A DNA stretch of 64,000 nucleotides from positions 1 through 64,000 of the forward strand of contig CAZIDZ010000010.1 in the NCBI GenBank assembly GCA_964538455.1. Reading direction: 5' to 3'. The DNA is from JAZDLX01 sp964538455. GTDB taxonomy: Bacteria; Electryoneota; Electryoneia; Electryoneales; Electryoneaceae. The notes beneath the pieces were generated by a model that saw only the letters and a list, made by a program, of their open reading frames with translations, was not told the origin of the DNA and searched no databases. Below, piece after piece: positions 34,037 to 42,327 of the stretch; within the stretch, counting starts at the first letter, position 1; each line of letters starts with the position of its first letter. The translations under genes were made by a program, and so were the position numbers.

Positions 34037-34082
34037 GTTCCGACGGGTCGGAACACCCGTTTACAATCCCGACGGGTCGGGA
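34037..34082 (-). promoter_or_regulatory. Tandem palindromes in the rpsD leader
   Basis: Two hairpins 29 bases apart: GTTCCGACGGGTCGGAAC at 34037-34054 and TCCCGACGGGTCGGGA at 34067-34082. Both share the loop CGGG. A third copy of the stem TCCCGA/TCGGGA, with the loop AGCG, is between rplF and rpsH at 40554-40569. They may be RNA stems for autoregulation by S4, or a dispersed repeat. No promoter is evident beside them. Confidence 0.4.
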
Positions 34083-34179
34083 CCTTCCTCCGGATCGGGC
34101 GCCCTCATGTCTGTCCTCACCCCCTGCCCATCGTGGGGGCCTTCCGCTTTTCGCGGGAGGGAACGAGATTGAATCCCAG

Positions 34180-34566
34180 TTATACCCGGCGCCGTTTTTT
34201 CGGACGGCACCCGTTGTGAGGAATCGGGGTGACGTCCCGGATCGCCGTAATCAACAAACCTGCGGTGGCGAGTGCGCGAATCGCGGATTCGCGCCCGGCA
34301 CCCGGACCCTTGACCAACACCTGGACGCGGCGCATGCCGAGGTCCATCGCCAGTTTTGCCGCGTTCGTCGCGGCCTGAGTCGCGGCGAACGGCGTGTTCT
34401 TTCGCGAACCCTTCAAACCGACACGGCCGGCCGAGGACCAGGAGACCACGTTGCCGTACTGGTCGGTGAGCGTCACGATCGTATTGTTAAACGATGACTT
34501 GACGTAGGCCAGACCGTTGGCGTCAACCTTTTCTTTCTTCTTTCCGCGCTTTTTGGGAGCGGCCAT
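34180..34566 (-). CDS. rpsK: Ribosomal protein S11
   Basis: 128 residues, platform of the 30S subunit near the mRNA exit. The conserved C-terminus DVTPIPHNGCRPKKRRRV is present, as are the central SSFNNTIVTLTD and SRKNTPFAAQ-type segments. The N-terminus (KKRGKKKEKVDANG) is slightly extended and basic. Downstream of rpsM with a 27-base gap and upstream of rpsD, the canonical order. Confidence 0.98.
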   Translation of the reverse strand: MAAPKKRGKKKEKVDANGLAYVKSSFNNTIVTLTDQYGNVVSWSSAGRVGLKGSRKNTPFAATQAATNAAKLAMDLGMRRVQVLVKGPGAGRESAIRALATAGLLITAIRDVTPIPHNGCRPKKRRRV

Positions 34567-34593
34567 CGCTGACTGTCCTTTCCGTACAGCTCC

Positions 34594-34962
34594 TTACTTC
34601 TTCCTGTTCACCGGGCCACGTTTGCGGCCTTTTCGCGTGCGCGAATTGTTCTTGGTGTTCTGCCCGCGCACGGGAAGACCACGGCGGTGACGCAGACCGC
34701 GATAGCAGCCGATGTCCATCAGACGCTTGATATTCATCTGGACTTCGGTGCGGAGCGGACCTTCAACCTTGTGGTTCGCGTTGATTTCCTCGCGAATCAG
34801 GCGCACCTGTTCATCGGTAAGATCGCGCACCTTGATTCCGCCGTCCACGCCCGTCGCCTGACAAATCTGGCTCGCCCTGGTGCGGCCGATGCCGTAGATG
34901 TAGGTCAGGGCGATGTCCGCCCGTTTTTCGTTGGGAAGGTCGATCCCTGCAATTCGTGCCAT
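34594..34962 (-). CDS. rpsM: Ribosomal protein S13
   Basis: 122 residues, head of the 30S subunit, contacting the P-site tRNA and forming bridge B1. Conserved segments include MARIAGIDLPNEKR, ALTYIYGIGRTRA and the basic tail around RGLRHRRGLPVRGQNTKNN. The start overlaps nothing; rpmJ ends four bases upstream. Confidence 0.98.
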   Translation of the reverse strand: MARIAGIDLPNEKRADIALTYIYGIGRTRASQICQATGVDGGIKVRDLTDEQVRLIREEINANHKVEGPLRTEVQMNIKRLMDIGCYRGLRHRRGLPVRGQNTKNNSRTRKGRKRGPVNRKK

Positions 34963-34966
34963 GATT

Positions 34967-35083
34967 TTACCCCTGACGCTGCTTGTGCTTGGGGTTCTTG
35001 CTGCAGATCACACGCACGACACCACGCCTGCGGATGATCTTGCAGTGCTCACAAATCTTTTTCACTGACGTGCGGACCTTCAT
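34967..35083 (-). CDS. rpmJ: Ribosomal protein L36 (zinc-binding form)
   Basis: 38 residues, the smallest 50S protein, assigned directly from the reverse strand: it begins MKVRTSVKKICEHCK and ends KNPKHKQRQG. Three cysteines (11, 14, 27) and His33 form the zinc ribbon, so this is the zinc-dependent paralogue type. It sits between infA and rpsM, its usual place. Confidence 0.97.
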   Translation of the reverse strand: MKVRTSVKKICEHCKIIRRRGVVRVICSKNPKHKQRQG

Positions 35084-35121
35084 CGTACTCGTCCTTTCCG
35101 CCCTTCGCGTGACAAGCCGTG

Positions 35122-35340
35122 CTACTTGTAGCGATAGACAATCCGCCCGCGCGAAAGGTCGTAAGGCGAAAGCTCCACCGTCACCTTGTCGCCGGGAAGG
35201 ATGCGAATATAATGCATCCTCATCTTGCCCGAAATATGAGAAAGCACCCGGTGCCCCCCCTCGAGCTCAACCAGAAAGGTCGCGTTCGGGAGTGTTTCCA
35301 CGATCGTACCGTCCATCTTGATCGCTTCTTCTTTCGCCAC
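35122..35340 (-). CDS. infA: Translation initiation factor IF-1
   Basis: 72 residues, a single OB-fold that binds the A site during initiation. Matches the family over its full length (IKMDGTIVETLPNATFLVEL, HISGKMRMHYIRILPGDKV, GRIVYRYK). The start is GTG at 35340, preceded by AGAGGA. It follows map by 12 bases. Confidence 0.98.
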   Translation of the reverse strand: MAKEEAIKMDGTIVETLPNATFLVELEGGHRVLSHISGKMRMHYIRILPGDKVTVELSPYDLSRGRIVYRYK

Positions 35341-35352
35341 AGGGGCTTCCTC

Positions 35353-36129
35353 TCAGTTAGCGTCCGGCGTCAACACCCGCGGGCCGTCCGCCAGGATCGC
35401 GATCATGTGTTCAAAATGTGCGCTGGGCTGGTTGTCCGCAGTGACAATCGTCCAGCCGTCGTCCAACACCTTCACTTCGAAGGTGCCCATGTTGACCATC
35501 GGTTCCACGCAGAGGACCATGCCCTCGCGCAATTTCAGGCCGCGGCCCGCCTTGCCGTAGTTGGGCACCTGCGGCTGTTCCCAGAGCTCCTGCCCAATGC
35601 CGTGGCCCACCAGCTCCCGGACCACCGAAAAACCCCTTGCCTCCACGTAGCTCTGGACCGCATGGCCGATGTCCCCGAGAAAATTTCCGGGGAGCATCAC
35701 CTTCACCGCTTCCTGAAGCGCCTCCCAGGTTGCGGCGACGAGCTCCCGCTTCCGCTCGTCGGCATCGTCGCCGACGATATAGGTGCGGGCGGCATCACCG
35801 TACCAGCCGCTTTTCGTCCGCACCCCGATGTCCACCGAAAGGATCTGTCCCGCTTTCAGCGGCTCATCTTTCGGAAAACCGTGCACCACCTGCTCGTCCG
35901 GCGACATGCAGGTGATCGACGGGAAGGGCACTGCTCCCGAAGGACCGGCGAGTCCCTTCCAGGCGGGTTTCGCACCCGCTTTCAGCACATGGTTTTCAAC
36001 CGCATCGTCGATTTCACGCGTGGTGATTCCGGTCTTCACCATTTCCCGCGCGAGAGCGTGACACTCCATGACCAGCGCTCCTGCACGGGCGAGCTGCTCG
36101 ATCTGCTCGGGGGTTTTGACCCGAATCAT
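35353..36129 (-). CDS. map: Methionine aminopeptidase, type I
   Basis: 258 residues; removes the initiator methionine from nascent proteins. The pita-bread metal ligands are all visible: VDIGVRTKSGWYGDAA (two Asp), GHGIGQELWEQP (His), VLCVEPMV (Glu) and SAHFEHMIA (Glu), with the substrate-binding His in QVVHGFP. No N-terminal SH3-binding extension. It is placed between adk and infA, as in many non-proteobacterial spc operons. Confidence 0.97.
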   Translation of the reverse strand: MIRVKTPEQIEQLARAGALVMECHALAREMVKTGITTREIDDAVENHVLKAGAKPAWKGLAGPSGAVPFPSITCMSPDEQVVHGFPKDEPLKAGQILSVDIGVRTKSGWYGDAARTYIVGDDADERKRELVAATWEALQEAVKVMLPGNFLGDIGHAVQSYVEARGFSVVRELVGHGIGQELWEQPQVPNYGKAGRGLKLREGMVLCVEPMVNMGTFEVKVLDDGWTIVTADNQPSAHFEHMIAILADGPRVLTPDAN

Positions 36130-36151
36130 TCAAGTTCTCCACCCGGACGCT

Positions 36152-36796
36152 TCAGGCGTCCAGAACGTCCTTGATCTCCGCCTCGACGGCTTTCACACCC
36201 TGATCGCCGTCGATCGCCGTCAGGAGGCCTCGTTGCCGATAATAGTCGGCAAGCGGCTCCGTTTGCGCGTGGTAAACACGCAGCCTGTTCGCGATCACCT
36301 CCGGCCGGTCATCCTTGCGCAACTCCAGCCCTTCGCGTCCGCAATTGTCGCAGACGTTCTCGACCTTCGGCGGCGCGGACAGCAAATTGTACACGGCACC
36401 GCAGACGGGGCAGCTCCGGCGCGCGGAGATACGGTTGATAACCGTCTTGTCCGCAACCACGAGTTCGAGCACGCGGTCAAGCTTCTTGCCCATCTGATCC
36501 AGCAGGCGGTCCAGCCCTTCCGCCTGGGCGATGGTTCTCGGAAATCCGTCAAAGATCACGCATCGTTCACCCTGTTCGGCCAACCACTCGCCGACCAACC
36601 CGAGGACGATACTGTCCGGCACCAGATCACCGACATCCATGTATTTCTTTGCGGACCTTCCCAGTTCGGTTCGCTCCCGGATTGCCGTTCGCAACAGGTC
36701 CCCGGTCGACAACTGAACAGCCTCCAGGCGTTTGATCAGAAACTGTGCCTGCGTGCCCTTGCCCACCCCCGGAGGGCCAAGCAGGATGATCCGCAT
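36152..36796 (-). CDS. adk: Adenylate kinase
   Basis: 214 residues; interconverts ATP + AMP and 2 ADP. P-loop GPPGVGKGTQAQ at the N-terminus, AMP site DGFPRTIAQAE, and a long LID with four cysteines (CPVCG...CDNCG), so this is the zinc-LID form. The start ATG at 36796 has GGGGAG upstream; the in-frame ATG at 36835 has no ribosome binding site. Lies between secY and map. Confidence 0.96.
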   Translation of the reverse strand: MRIILLGPPGVGKGTQAQFLIKRLEAVQLSTGDLLRTAIRERTELGRSAKKYMDVGDLVPDSIVLGLVGEWLAEQGERCVIFDGFPRTIAQAEGLDRLLDQMGKKLDRVLELVVADKTVINRISARRSCPVCGAVYNLLSAPPKVENVCDNCGREGLELRKDDRPEVIANRLRVYHAQTEPLADYYRQRGLLTAIDGDQGVKAVEAEIKDVLDA

Positions 36797-36847
36797 CCGC
36801 GCTCCCCTTTTGCTGGTTGCACTCGCCAGTCCCACAGCGGAACGAGG

Positions 36848-38173
36848 CTACATCCTCCGGCGGCCCTTCAGCCGTCCCGATTTCATCAGCCCGTCATAAT
36901 GCCGCATCAGCAAGTGGCTGTCTATCTGCTGGAGCGTGTCGAGCGCGACGCCGACGACGATCAGCAGCGATGTTCCGCCGTACAAGCTGTACAGGTTCGC
37001 GCCGATATTGGTAAACTTTCCGAGCAGCGTCGGGAAGATCGCGATCAGCGCCAGGAAGATCGACCCCGGCAGGGTGATCTTCGTCAAAATGTTGTCAAGA
37101 AACTCGGCCGTTTTCTTACCCGGCTTCACACCCGGGATCAGCCCGCCATACTTCTTCAGGTTGTTCGACACGTCCACCGGGTTGAACGCGATGGCCGTGT
37201 AGAAATACGTGAAGAAGATGATCAACAGCGAATAGAAGAACATGTAAATATAGCTGTTATAGCGAAATGCGCTGTTCAGCCAGTCCTGAAACCCGCCCGC
37301 GGGGAGGAATGTCGACACCGTCTGCGGCAGAAACATAATCGTCTGCGCAAAGATGATCGGCATCACACCCGCCGTGTTCACACGAAGCGGAATGTGCGTC
37401 GACTGCCCGCCGTACATTTTCCGGCCGACGACACGTTTGGTGTACGTCACCGGAATTTTTCTCTGTCCCTGGGTCAGGGCCACCACCGCGGCCGTGGTCA
37501 GGAACAGGATCGCAACCAGGGCGAGCTCCATGAACATGGACCGCACACCCTGCTGCATCAGCTGAAACTCGTCGAGAAACGCGTAGGGGAAACGGTCGAT
37601 GATCCCGATGAAAATGATCAAGCTGATCCCGTTCCCGATGCCGCGCTCATCAATCTGCTCGCCGAGCCACATGATGAAGATCGTCCCCGCCGTCAGGGTG
37701 ATCATCACCAGGAAATAAAACCCAAGCCCCGGGTTCGGCACCACGCGGGCCGAACCGATCTGAATCCCGGACAGGAACGCCGTGACGCCGATAGACTGGA
37801 GCGCGGCGATGCCCACTGTCCCATACCGCGTCAACTGCGTGATCTTCTTTCGCCCCTCTTCCCCCTGCTCCTGCAAGCGGTGGAAATAGGGCACCACCGA
37901 CGCGAGCAGCTGAATGATGATCGACGCGGAGATGTAGGGCATGATGCCCTCCGCGAAGATCGTCGCGCGGGAGAGGTTTCCTCCAGCGAACAGGTCATAG
38001 AGGCCGAACAGTGTGTTCGCCCGCTGCTGGAAGAACTGTCCGAGCACGCTCGCGTCGATCCCGGGTACGGGGATATGCCCCCCGAGCCGGTAGATCACGA
38101 AGATGCCAAGCGTGAAAATGATCCGCTTACGCAGCTCCGGGATTTTGAAGATATTGCGAAGCTTTTCAAGCAT
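36848..38173 (-). CDS. secY: Preprotein translocase subunit SecY
   Basis: 441 residues with ten membrane spans, forming the protein-conducting channel with SecE and SecG. Conserved elements include the early RIIFTLGIFVIYRLGGHIPVPGI, the plug-region GGNLSRATIFAEGIMPYISA, and the cytoplasmic loop VTYTKRVVGRKMYGG. Follows rplO with a 21-base gap. The partner gene secE is at the far right edge of the window. Confidence 0.98.
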   Translation of the reverse strand: MLEKLRNIFKIPELRKRIIFTLGIFVIYRLGGHIPVPGIDASVLGQFFQQRANTLFGLYDLFAGGNLSRATIFAEGIMPYISASIIIQLLASVVPYFHRLQEQGEEGRKKITQLTRYGTVGIAALQSIGVTAFLSGIQIGSARVVPNPGLGFYFLVMITLTAGTIFIMWLGEQIDERGIGNGISLIIFIGIIDRFPYAFLDEFQLMQQGVRSMFMELALVAILFLTTAAVVALTQGQRKIPVTYTKRVVGRKMYGGQSTHIPLRVNTAGVMPIIFAQTIMFLPQTVSTFLPAGGFQDWLNSAFRYNSYIYMFFYSLLIIFFTYFYTAIAFNPVDVSNNLKKYGGLIPGVKPGKKTAEFLDNILTKITLPGSIFLALIAIFPTLLGKFTNIGANLYSLYGGTSLLIVVGVALDTLQQIDSHLLMRHYDGLMKSGRLKGRRRM

Positions 38174-38194
38174 CTCGGGTCCCCGTCTGACGCC

Positions 38195-38707
38195 TTACCC
38201 GGCGTCCTGCTCCACGCGCTTTTCCTTTTTCACCAGCTTGCCACGTTTTTTCGGCGCGGGGGCTGGCAGGTTCACCTTACCGCCGGCCTTCTCGACCTTT
38301 TCGACCGCGGCCTTGCTCGCCGCCGTCACCGTGATCGTGTACGCCTTGTCCAACTCACCGACACCCAGCAGCTTGACCGGCTTGTTCACATCGCGGATCA
38401 AGCCCTGCGCGGCGAGGACTTCGGGAGTAACCTCCGTAACCTTTCCAAGCCGGGCGAGGTCGCGAAGGTTGATTTCCTGAACCTGTTCGCGCCAGATGTT
38501 GGTAAATCCACGCTTCGGAAGCCGGCGGTGGATCGGCATCTGGCCGCCCTCAAATCCCGCTTTACGCTTATAGCCGCTGCGGCTCTGCTGGCCCTTGTGG
38601 CCGCGTCCGGCGGTTCTTCCGATCCCGCTGCCGGGACCTCGTCCACGGCGTTTCTTGCTGTGCGTGGAGCCCGGTTTGGGGCTCAAGTTGCTCAGTTCTT
38701 TCGGCAT
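38195..38707 (-). CDS. rplO: Ribosomal protein L15
   Basis: 170 residues; late 50S assembly protein. The Gly/Arg-rich start (LSNLSPKPGSTHSKKRRGRG) and FEGGQMPIHRRLPKRGF are diagnostic. The C-terminus carries an extra basic segment of about 25 residues (PAPKKRGKLVKKEKRVEQ) beyond the usual 145-residue length. Confidence 0.97.
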   Translation of the reverse strand: MPKELSNLSPKPGSTHSKKRRGRGPGSGIGRTAGRGHKGQQSRSGYKRKAGFEGGQMPIHRRLPKRGFTNIWREQVQEINLRDLARLGKVTEVTPEVLAAQGLIRDVNKPVKLLGVGELDKAYTITVTAASKAAVEKVEKAGGKVNLPAPAPKKRGKLVKKEKRVEQDAG

Positions 38708-38797
38708 GACTCGGTTGCCCTTTTCGCCGTTGCCTGCTATCCTGGCCGCCTCCGAGATACGCGAACTGCATCCCCGGAGCGTGAACGGCCACCCTGA

Positions 38798-39001
38798 TTA
38801 TCCTTCGACGCTCTCGACCTTGATCAGGTGGGAGATTTTGTTCACCATCCCACGAATCGTCGGCGAGTCGTCATGAACGACACTCTGGTTCAGCCTGTGA
38901 AGGCCCAGCGCCCTGACGACGCGGTCCTGGTTCTGCTTGCGGCCGATCGTGCTGCGCACCCAGGTGATGCGGAGCCGGCCGGATTTCTTCTTCGCGCTCA
39001 C
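38798..39001 (-). CDS. rpmD: Ribosomal protein L30
   Basis: 67 residues, matching bacterial L30 (LRITWVRSTIGRKQNQDRVV, LGLHRLNQSVVHDDSPTIRG). The start is a GTG that overlaps the rpsE stop as GTGA, so the two are coupled. L30 is absent from some lineages but present here. Confidence 0.96.
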   Translation of the reverse strand: MSAKKKSGRLRITWVRSTIGRKQNQDRVVRALGLHRLNQSVVHDDSPTIRGMVNKISHLIKVESVEG

Positions 39002-39528
39002 AGGTCAAGCACCTCCTTGACCGTCTTGCCCCGCTTGTAGGCGACGTGTTCGACGCTCTCCATCGTTTCCAGCGCCTGAAAGGTCGCCTTAACGAGATTG
39101 TGCGGGTTGCGGCTGCCCAGGCTTTTTGTCAGCACGTCTCGCACGCCCAGCGCCTCGAGCACAGCGCGCACCGCACCGCCGGCGATCACACCGGTACCGG
39201 GGGCGGCGGGCTTGATCATCACTTTCGCCGCGCCGTAGCGGCCAACGATTTCATGCGGCAGCGTGTTGCCAACAACCGGATAACGTTTCATCGAACGCTT
39301 CGCGATTTCGCCGCCCTTGGTGATCGCTTCCGTGACTTCCCGGGCGCGGCCAAGGCCCTGTCCCACACGGCCTTTGCCATCCCCAATCACAACGATCGCG
39401 GTGAAGGTGAAGTTGCGGCCGCCTTTAACAACCTTGGCGACGCGGGCGATGTTGACAACCTTTTCAATCAGCCCAAGGTCGGCCGCGGCGGGGGCACGGT
39501 CTTCGTTTCTGCTGCTACGTCGGTTCAC
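38998..39528 (-). CDS. rpsE: Ribosomal protein S5
   Basis: 176 residues; 30S protein important for decoding fidelity and mRNA helicase activity. S5 signature around VVKGGRNFTFTAIVVIGDGKG, then GVIAGGAVRAVLEALGVRDV in the C-terminal domain. Starts with GTG overlapping the rplR stop as GTGA. Confidence 0.98.
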   Translation of the reverse strand: MNRRSSRNEDRAPAAADLGLIEKVVNIARVAKVVKGGRNFTFTAIVVIGDGKGRVGQGLGRAREVTEAITKGGEIAKRSMKRYPVVGNTLPHEIVGRYGAAKVMIKPAAPGTGVIAGGAVRAVLEALGVRDVLTKSLGSRNPHNLVKATFQALETMESVEHVAYKRGKTVKEVLDL

Positions 39529-39941
39529 AGTTCAAGTCCCCCTTTCCGGGCACCTTCCGCGATGGCGCGAACACGGCCGTGGTAGCGAAGGCCGTTGCGA
39601 TCGAAGACAACCGTCTTGATCCCCTTTTCCTTCGCTTTCGCGGCGACCGCCTGGCCGAGCCTGTACGCTTCTGCAACACGGCGTGACATCGGCAGCCTCT
39701 TGCCTTCGATTTCGAAGTTTTCGCCGTCCTCCGGCAATTCAAATGCTTCCAGCTTTTCGGTGCGCGTGCTCACCCCGAACAGCGTCTGGCCCTGGTCGTC
39801 GTCCACCAGCGAAACCGCCATGTACTTCAGCGACCGGTTGACCACCAAGCGGGGACGCTCGCTGGTGCCGCTGACCCGCTTGCGGACTCTCATTTTGCGG
39901 CGCTGATGCGCCCGCTTGCTCTTTTCGAGTTTCGTCGCCAT
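39525..39941 (-). CDS. rplR: Ribosomal protein L18
   Basis: 138 residues; binds 5S rRNA. Conserved RRKMRVRKRVSGTSERPRLVV and VVFDRNGLRYHGRVRAIAEG. It is about 18 residues longer than typical L18 because of an insertion in the middle (ELPEDGENFEIEGKRLPMSR). Three bases separate it from rplF. Confidence 0.97.
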   Translation of the reverse strand: MATKLEKSKRAHQRRKMRVRKRVSGTSERPRLVVNRSLKYMAVSLVDDDQGQTLFGVSTRTEKLEAFELPEDGENFEIEGKRLPMSRRVAEAYRLGQAVAAKAKEKGIKTVVFDRNGLRYHGRVRAIAEGARKGGLEL

Positions 39942-39944
39942 GAG

Positions 39945-40529
39945 TTACTTTGCCGCCTTTCCAGCCTTCCGGCGGACCTGTTCGTTGTTGTAGCGAATGC
40001 CTTTGCCCTTATAGGGTTCCGGCGGCCGGATCAGACGGATGCGCGCCGCGACCTGGCCGACAAGCGCCTTGTTGTATCCCGATACACGAATCGCGACGTT
40101 CTGGTTTTCCGCCTGCTTGACGATCCCGGCTTCGACCCACTGGCTCGGCTGCAGCACCTCGAACTTGATTCCCGGGGGCGCTCCCAACCAGACCGGATGG
40201 CTGAAACCAATCCGTAGGTAAAGACCGTTGCCCTTGATCTCTGCCGAGTAACCGATCCCGATCACCACCAGCGTCTTCCGGTACCCCTTGCTCACGCCTT
40301 CGACCATGTTGGCCAGCAGGGAACGGCTGAGGCCATGCTGGGCACGGTGCAGTTTATTGTCCTGCAGGCGCTCGACAAACAGCGTCGCATCGTCTTTCCT
40401 GATCGACACCTCCGGACGGAAGGTGTGCGTCAACTCGCCGAGCGGTCCCTTGACGGCAACCGTCTGGCCGTCAATCGAAACGTCCACCTTTTCAGGTATC
40501 TTGATCGGCATTTTCCCGATTCGGGACAT
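39945..40529 (-). CDS. rplF: Ribosomal protein L6
   Basis: 194 residues; 50S protein near the factor-binding site. Starts MSRIGKMPIKIPEKVDV as in most bacteria. The C-terminal domain holds the expected signature region, RIRLIRPPEPYKGKGIRYNN. A hairpin-bearing spacer of 53 bases separates it from rpsH. Confidence 0.98.
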   Translation of the reverse strand: MSRIGKMPIKIPEKVDVSIDGQTVAVKGPLGELTHTFRPEVSIRKDDATLFVERLQDNKLHRAQHGLSRSLLANMVEGVSKGYRKTLVVIGIGYSAEIKGNGLYLRIGFSHPVWLGAPPGIKFEVLQPSQWVEAGIVKQAENQNVAIRVSGYNKALVGQVAARIRLIRPPEPYKGKGIRYNNEQVRRKAGKAAK

Positions 40530-40553
40530 TCTATCCTCCGCGGTCTCCCTCCA

Positions 40554-40569
40554 TCCCGAAGCGTCGGGA
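40554..40569 (-). repeat. Small hairpin between rpsH and rplF
   Basis: TCCCGA-AGCG-TCGGGA, the same stem as one of the hairpins in the rpsD leader (34067-34082). Located in the 53-base rpsH-rplF gap. Its role is unknown. Confidence 0.4.
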
Positions 40570-40582
40570 CGGGGTTCCCAGC

Positions 40583-40984
40583 CTACCAGACGTACATCAA
40601 CACTTCACCGCCGACCTGCTCGGCTTTCGCGCGCTGTCCGGTAAGCACACCCTTGGGGGTGGAGAGCAGCGCAACGCCCATGCCGTTGCGAACGCGCGGA
40701 ACATCCCGGTAGCCGATGTACTGGCGCATGCCAGGGGATGAGATCCGCTTCAGGCCGGTGATCGCGCTCCGGCCGTTTTTGTCGTACTTGAGGAAGATGC
40801 GCAGGAAGCCCTGCTTGTCGTCCTCGATGTTGATGTAGTCGCGAAGGTACCCTTCGTCCACAAGGACCTTCGTAATCTCGCGTTTGATCTTCGATCCGGG
40901 GATGTCAACCTTCGGATGCCGCACCATCATGGCGTTGCGAATCCGGGTCAGATAATCCGCAATCGGATCCTGGAGCTTTGACAC
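40583..40984 (-). CDS. rpsH: Ribosomal protein S8
   Basis: 133 residues; primary 16S rRNA-binding protein, and a translational repressor of the spc operon in enterobacteria. Conserved PIADYLTRIRNAMMVRHPKV at the start and RDVPRVRNGMGVALLSTPKG at the end. The start is GTG at 40984. Confidence 0.98.
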   Translation of the reverse strand: MSKLQDPIADYLTRIRNAMMVRHPKVDIPGSKIKREITKVLVDEGYLRDYINIEDDKQGFLRIFLKYDKNGRSAITGLKRISSPGMRQYIGYRDVPRVRNGMGVALLSTPKGVLTGQRAKAEQVGGEVLMYVW

Positions 40985-41087
40985 GGTCCGTATCCTTTCT
41001 TTTCAGGACGCAACCACGCCCTTAGGGCCTTTCGCCGCACCGGGGCTCAAGCCCGGCTGCTCGCCGGCGAACCGGCCGAACGATTGC

Positions 41088-41273
41088 CTACCAGCTTGAC
41101 TTCGATACACCCGGAATCATCCCCTGCAGGGACAGCTCCCGGAAACAGATGCGGCAGACACCATACTTGCGGATGTAACCGCGCGGACGTCCGCACCGGC
41201 TGCAGCGGTGGTATTTGCGCACCTTGAACCTCGGCTCCCTCTTCGCTTTCGCGATCAGCGCCTTTTTCGCCAT
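41088..41273 (-). CDS. rpsN: Ribosomal protein S14, type Z (zinc-binding)
   Basis: 61 residues, the short zinc form. It has a CSRCG...CRICF zinc ribbon and the C-terminal RELSLQGMIPGVSKSSW. The start at 41273 gives the standard MAKKALIAK; a longer frame to 41372 lies across the rplE end and is rejected. The longer, zinc-free S14 of enterobacteria is not seen here. Confidence 0.97.
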   Translation of the reverse strand: MAKKALIAKAKREPRFKVRKYHRCSRCGRPRGYIRKYGVCRICFRELSLQGMIPGVSKSSW

Positions 41274-41289
41274 GAATCTCTCCCAGCTC

Positions 41290-41958
41290 TCAGGCCGTTG
41301 CCGCCTGGACAGCGCCCTGGCGCCTGCGGAACGGACAGCCCAACTCCTCCAGCAGCGCAAACGCCTGTTCATCGTTGGGCGCCGTGGTCACAAAGGTGAT
41401 GTCCATCCCGTGAATCTTCTCGACCTTGTCGTAATCGATCTCGGGGAACACGATCTGTTCCCTGATGCCGATCGTATAATTCCCGCGTCCGTCGAAACTC
41501 TTGTCCGGCAGGCCACGGAAGTCACGGACACGCGGGATCGCCAGGTTGAAAAGCTTGTCGACGAATTCGTACATCTGCCAGCGGCGCAGGGTGACACGGG
41601 CTCCCACCTGCATTCCAGCGCGAAGCTTGAAGTTGCTGATCGACTTTTTCGCGCGGGTGACGATCGGCTTCTGGCCGGTGATCGTCGCAAGTTCATCCAG
41701 CACGCTGTCCAACAGCTTCTGGTCCTGGTGCGCTTCGCCAATGCCGACGTTGAGGATCACCTTTTCCAGCCGTGGCACCTCCAGCACGTTCTTCAAGCCG
41801 AACCGTTTCATCAGCGACGGGACGATCTGCTCCTTGAATTGCTTCAGCAGGCGCGGTTCATAATCCGCAGGCATCTGAGCGACCTCAGCCGCCTCCGCGG
41901 TTTTACCCTTCCCGGCCTTCGCGGCGCCCTTGGCTGTTTCTTTCTCTTTTTTCGCCAC
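41290..41958 (-). CDS. rplE: Ribosomal protein L5 with basic N-terminal extension
   Basis: 222 residues; binds 5S rRNA and contacts P-site tRNA. The standard L5 begins at about residue 30 (PRLLKQFKEQIVPSLMKRFG) and includes NVGIGEAHQDQKLLD and RRWQMYEFVDKLFNLAIPR. The first 28 residues form an extra Lys/Ala-rich extension (KEKETAKGAAKAGKGKT). GTG start with AGAGGTGAG upstream; ten bases from rplX. Confidence 0.97.
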   Translation of the reverse strand: MAKKEKETAKGAAKAGKGKTAEAAEVAQMPADYEPRLLKQFKEQIVPSLMKRFGLKNVLEVPRLEKVILNVGIGEAHQDQKLLDSVLDELATITGQKPIVTRAKKSISNFKLRAGMQVGARVTLRRWQMYEFVDKLFNLAIPRVRDFRGLPDKSFDGRGNYTIGIREQIVFPEIDYDKVEKIHGMDITFVTTAPNDEQAFALLEELGCPFRRRQGAVQAATA

Positions 41959-41967
41959 AACTCACCT

Positions 41968-42327
41968 CTATCCGAGCGTTTCGCCGGAGGTTTTCGCCAC
42001 CCGGACCCGGCGCTGCTTTCCGCCTTCGCCTTCGACCATCTTGTGACCGATGCGGGTCGGTTTTCCCGACTTGGGGTCAATGACCATCACGTTGGAAACG
42101 TGGATCTTGCCCTCGCGCTCCACGATACCGCCCTGGGGGACTTTCTGGTTCGGCTTCGTGTGGCGTTTGATAAAATGCACGCCCTCGACGATCACGCGAT
42201 CTTCCCTGGGGAAAACCTTGAGCACCTTGCCATGCTTGCCGCGGTCGTTGCCGCCAACGATCACGACTTCGTCGCCCTTGCGCACCTTGAGCTGGTGCCT
42301 TGGGACCGTTTTCTTTCGCCGGATCAC
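41968..42327 (-). CDS. rplX: Ribosomal protein L24
   Basis: 119 residues; 50S assembly initiator. KOW motif around GDEVVIVGGNDRGKHGKVLKV near the N-terminus and KKTVPRHQLKVRKG at the start. Its start overlaps the rplN stop by four bases. Confidence 0.97.
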   Translation of the reverse strand: MIRRKKTVPRHQLKVRKGDEVVIVGGNDRGKHGKVLKVFPREDRVIVEGVHFIKRHTKPNQKVPQGGIVEREGKIHVSNVMVIDPKSGKPTRIGHKMVEGEGGKQRRVRVAKTSGETLG

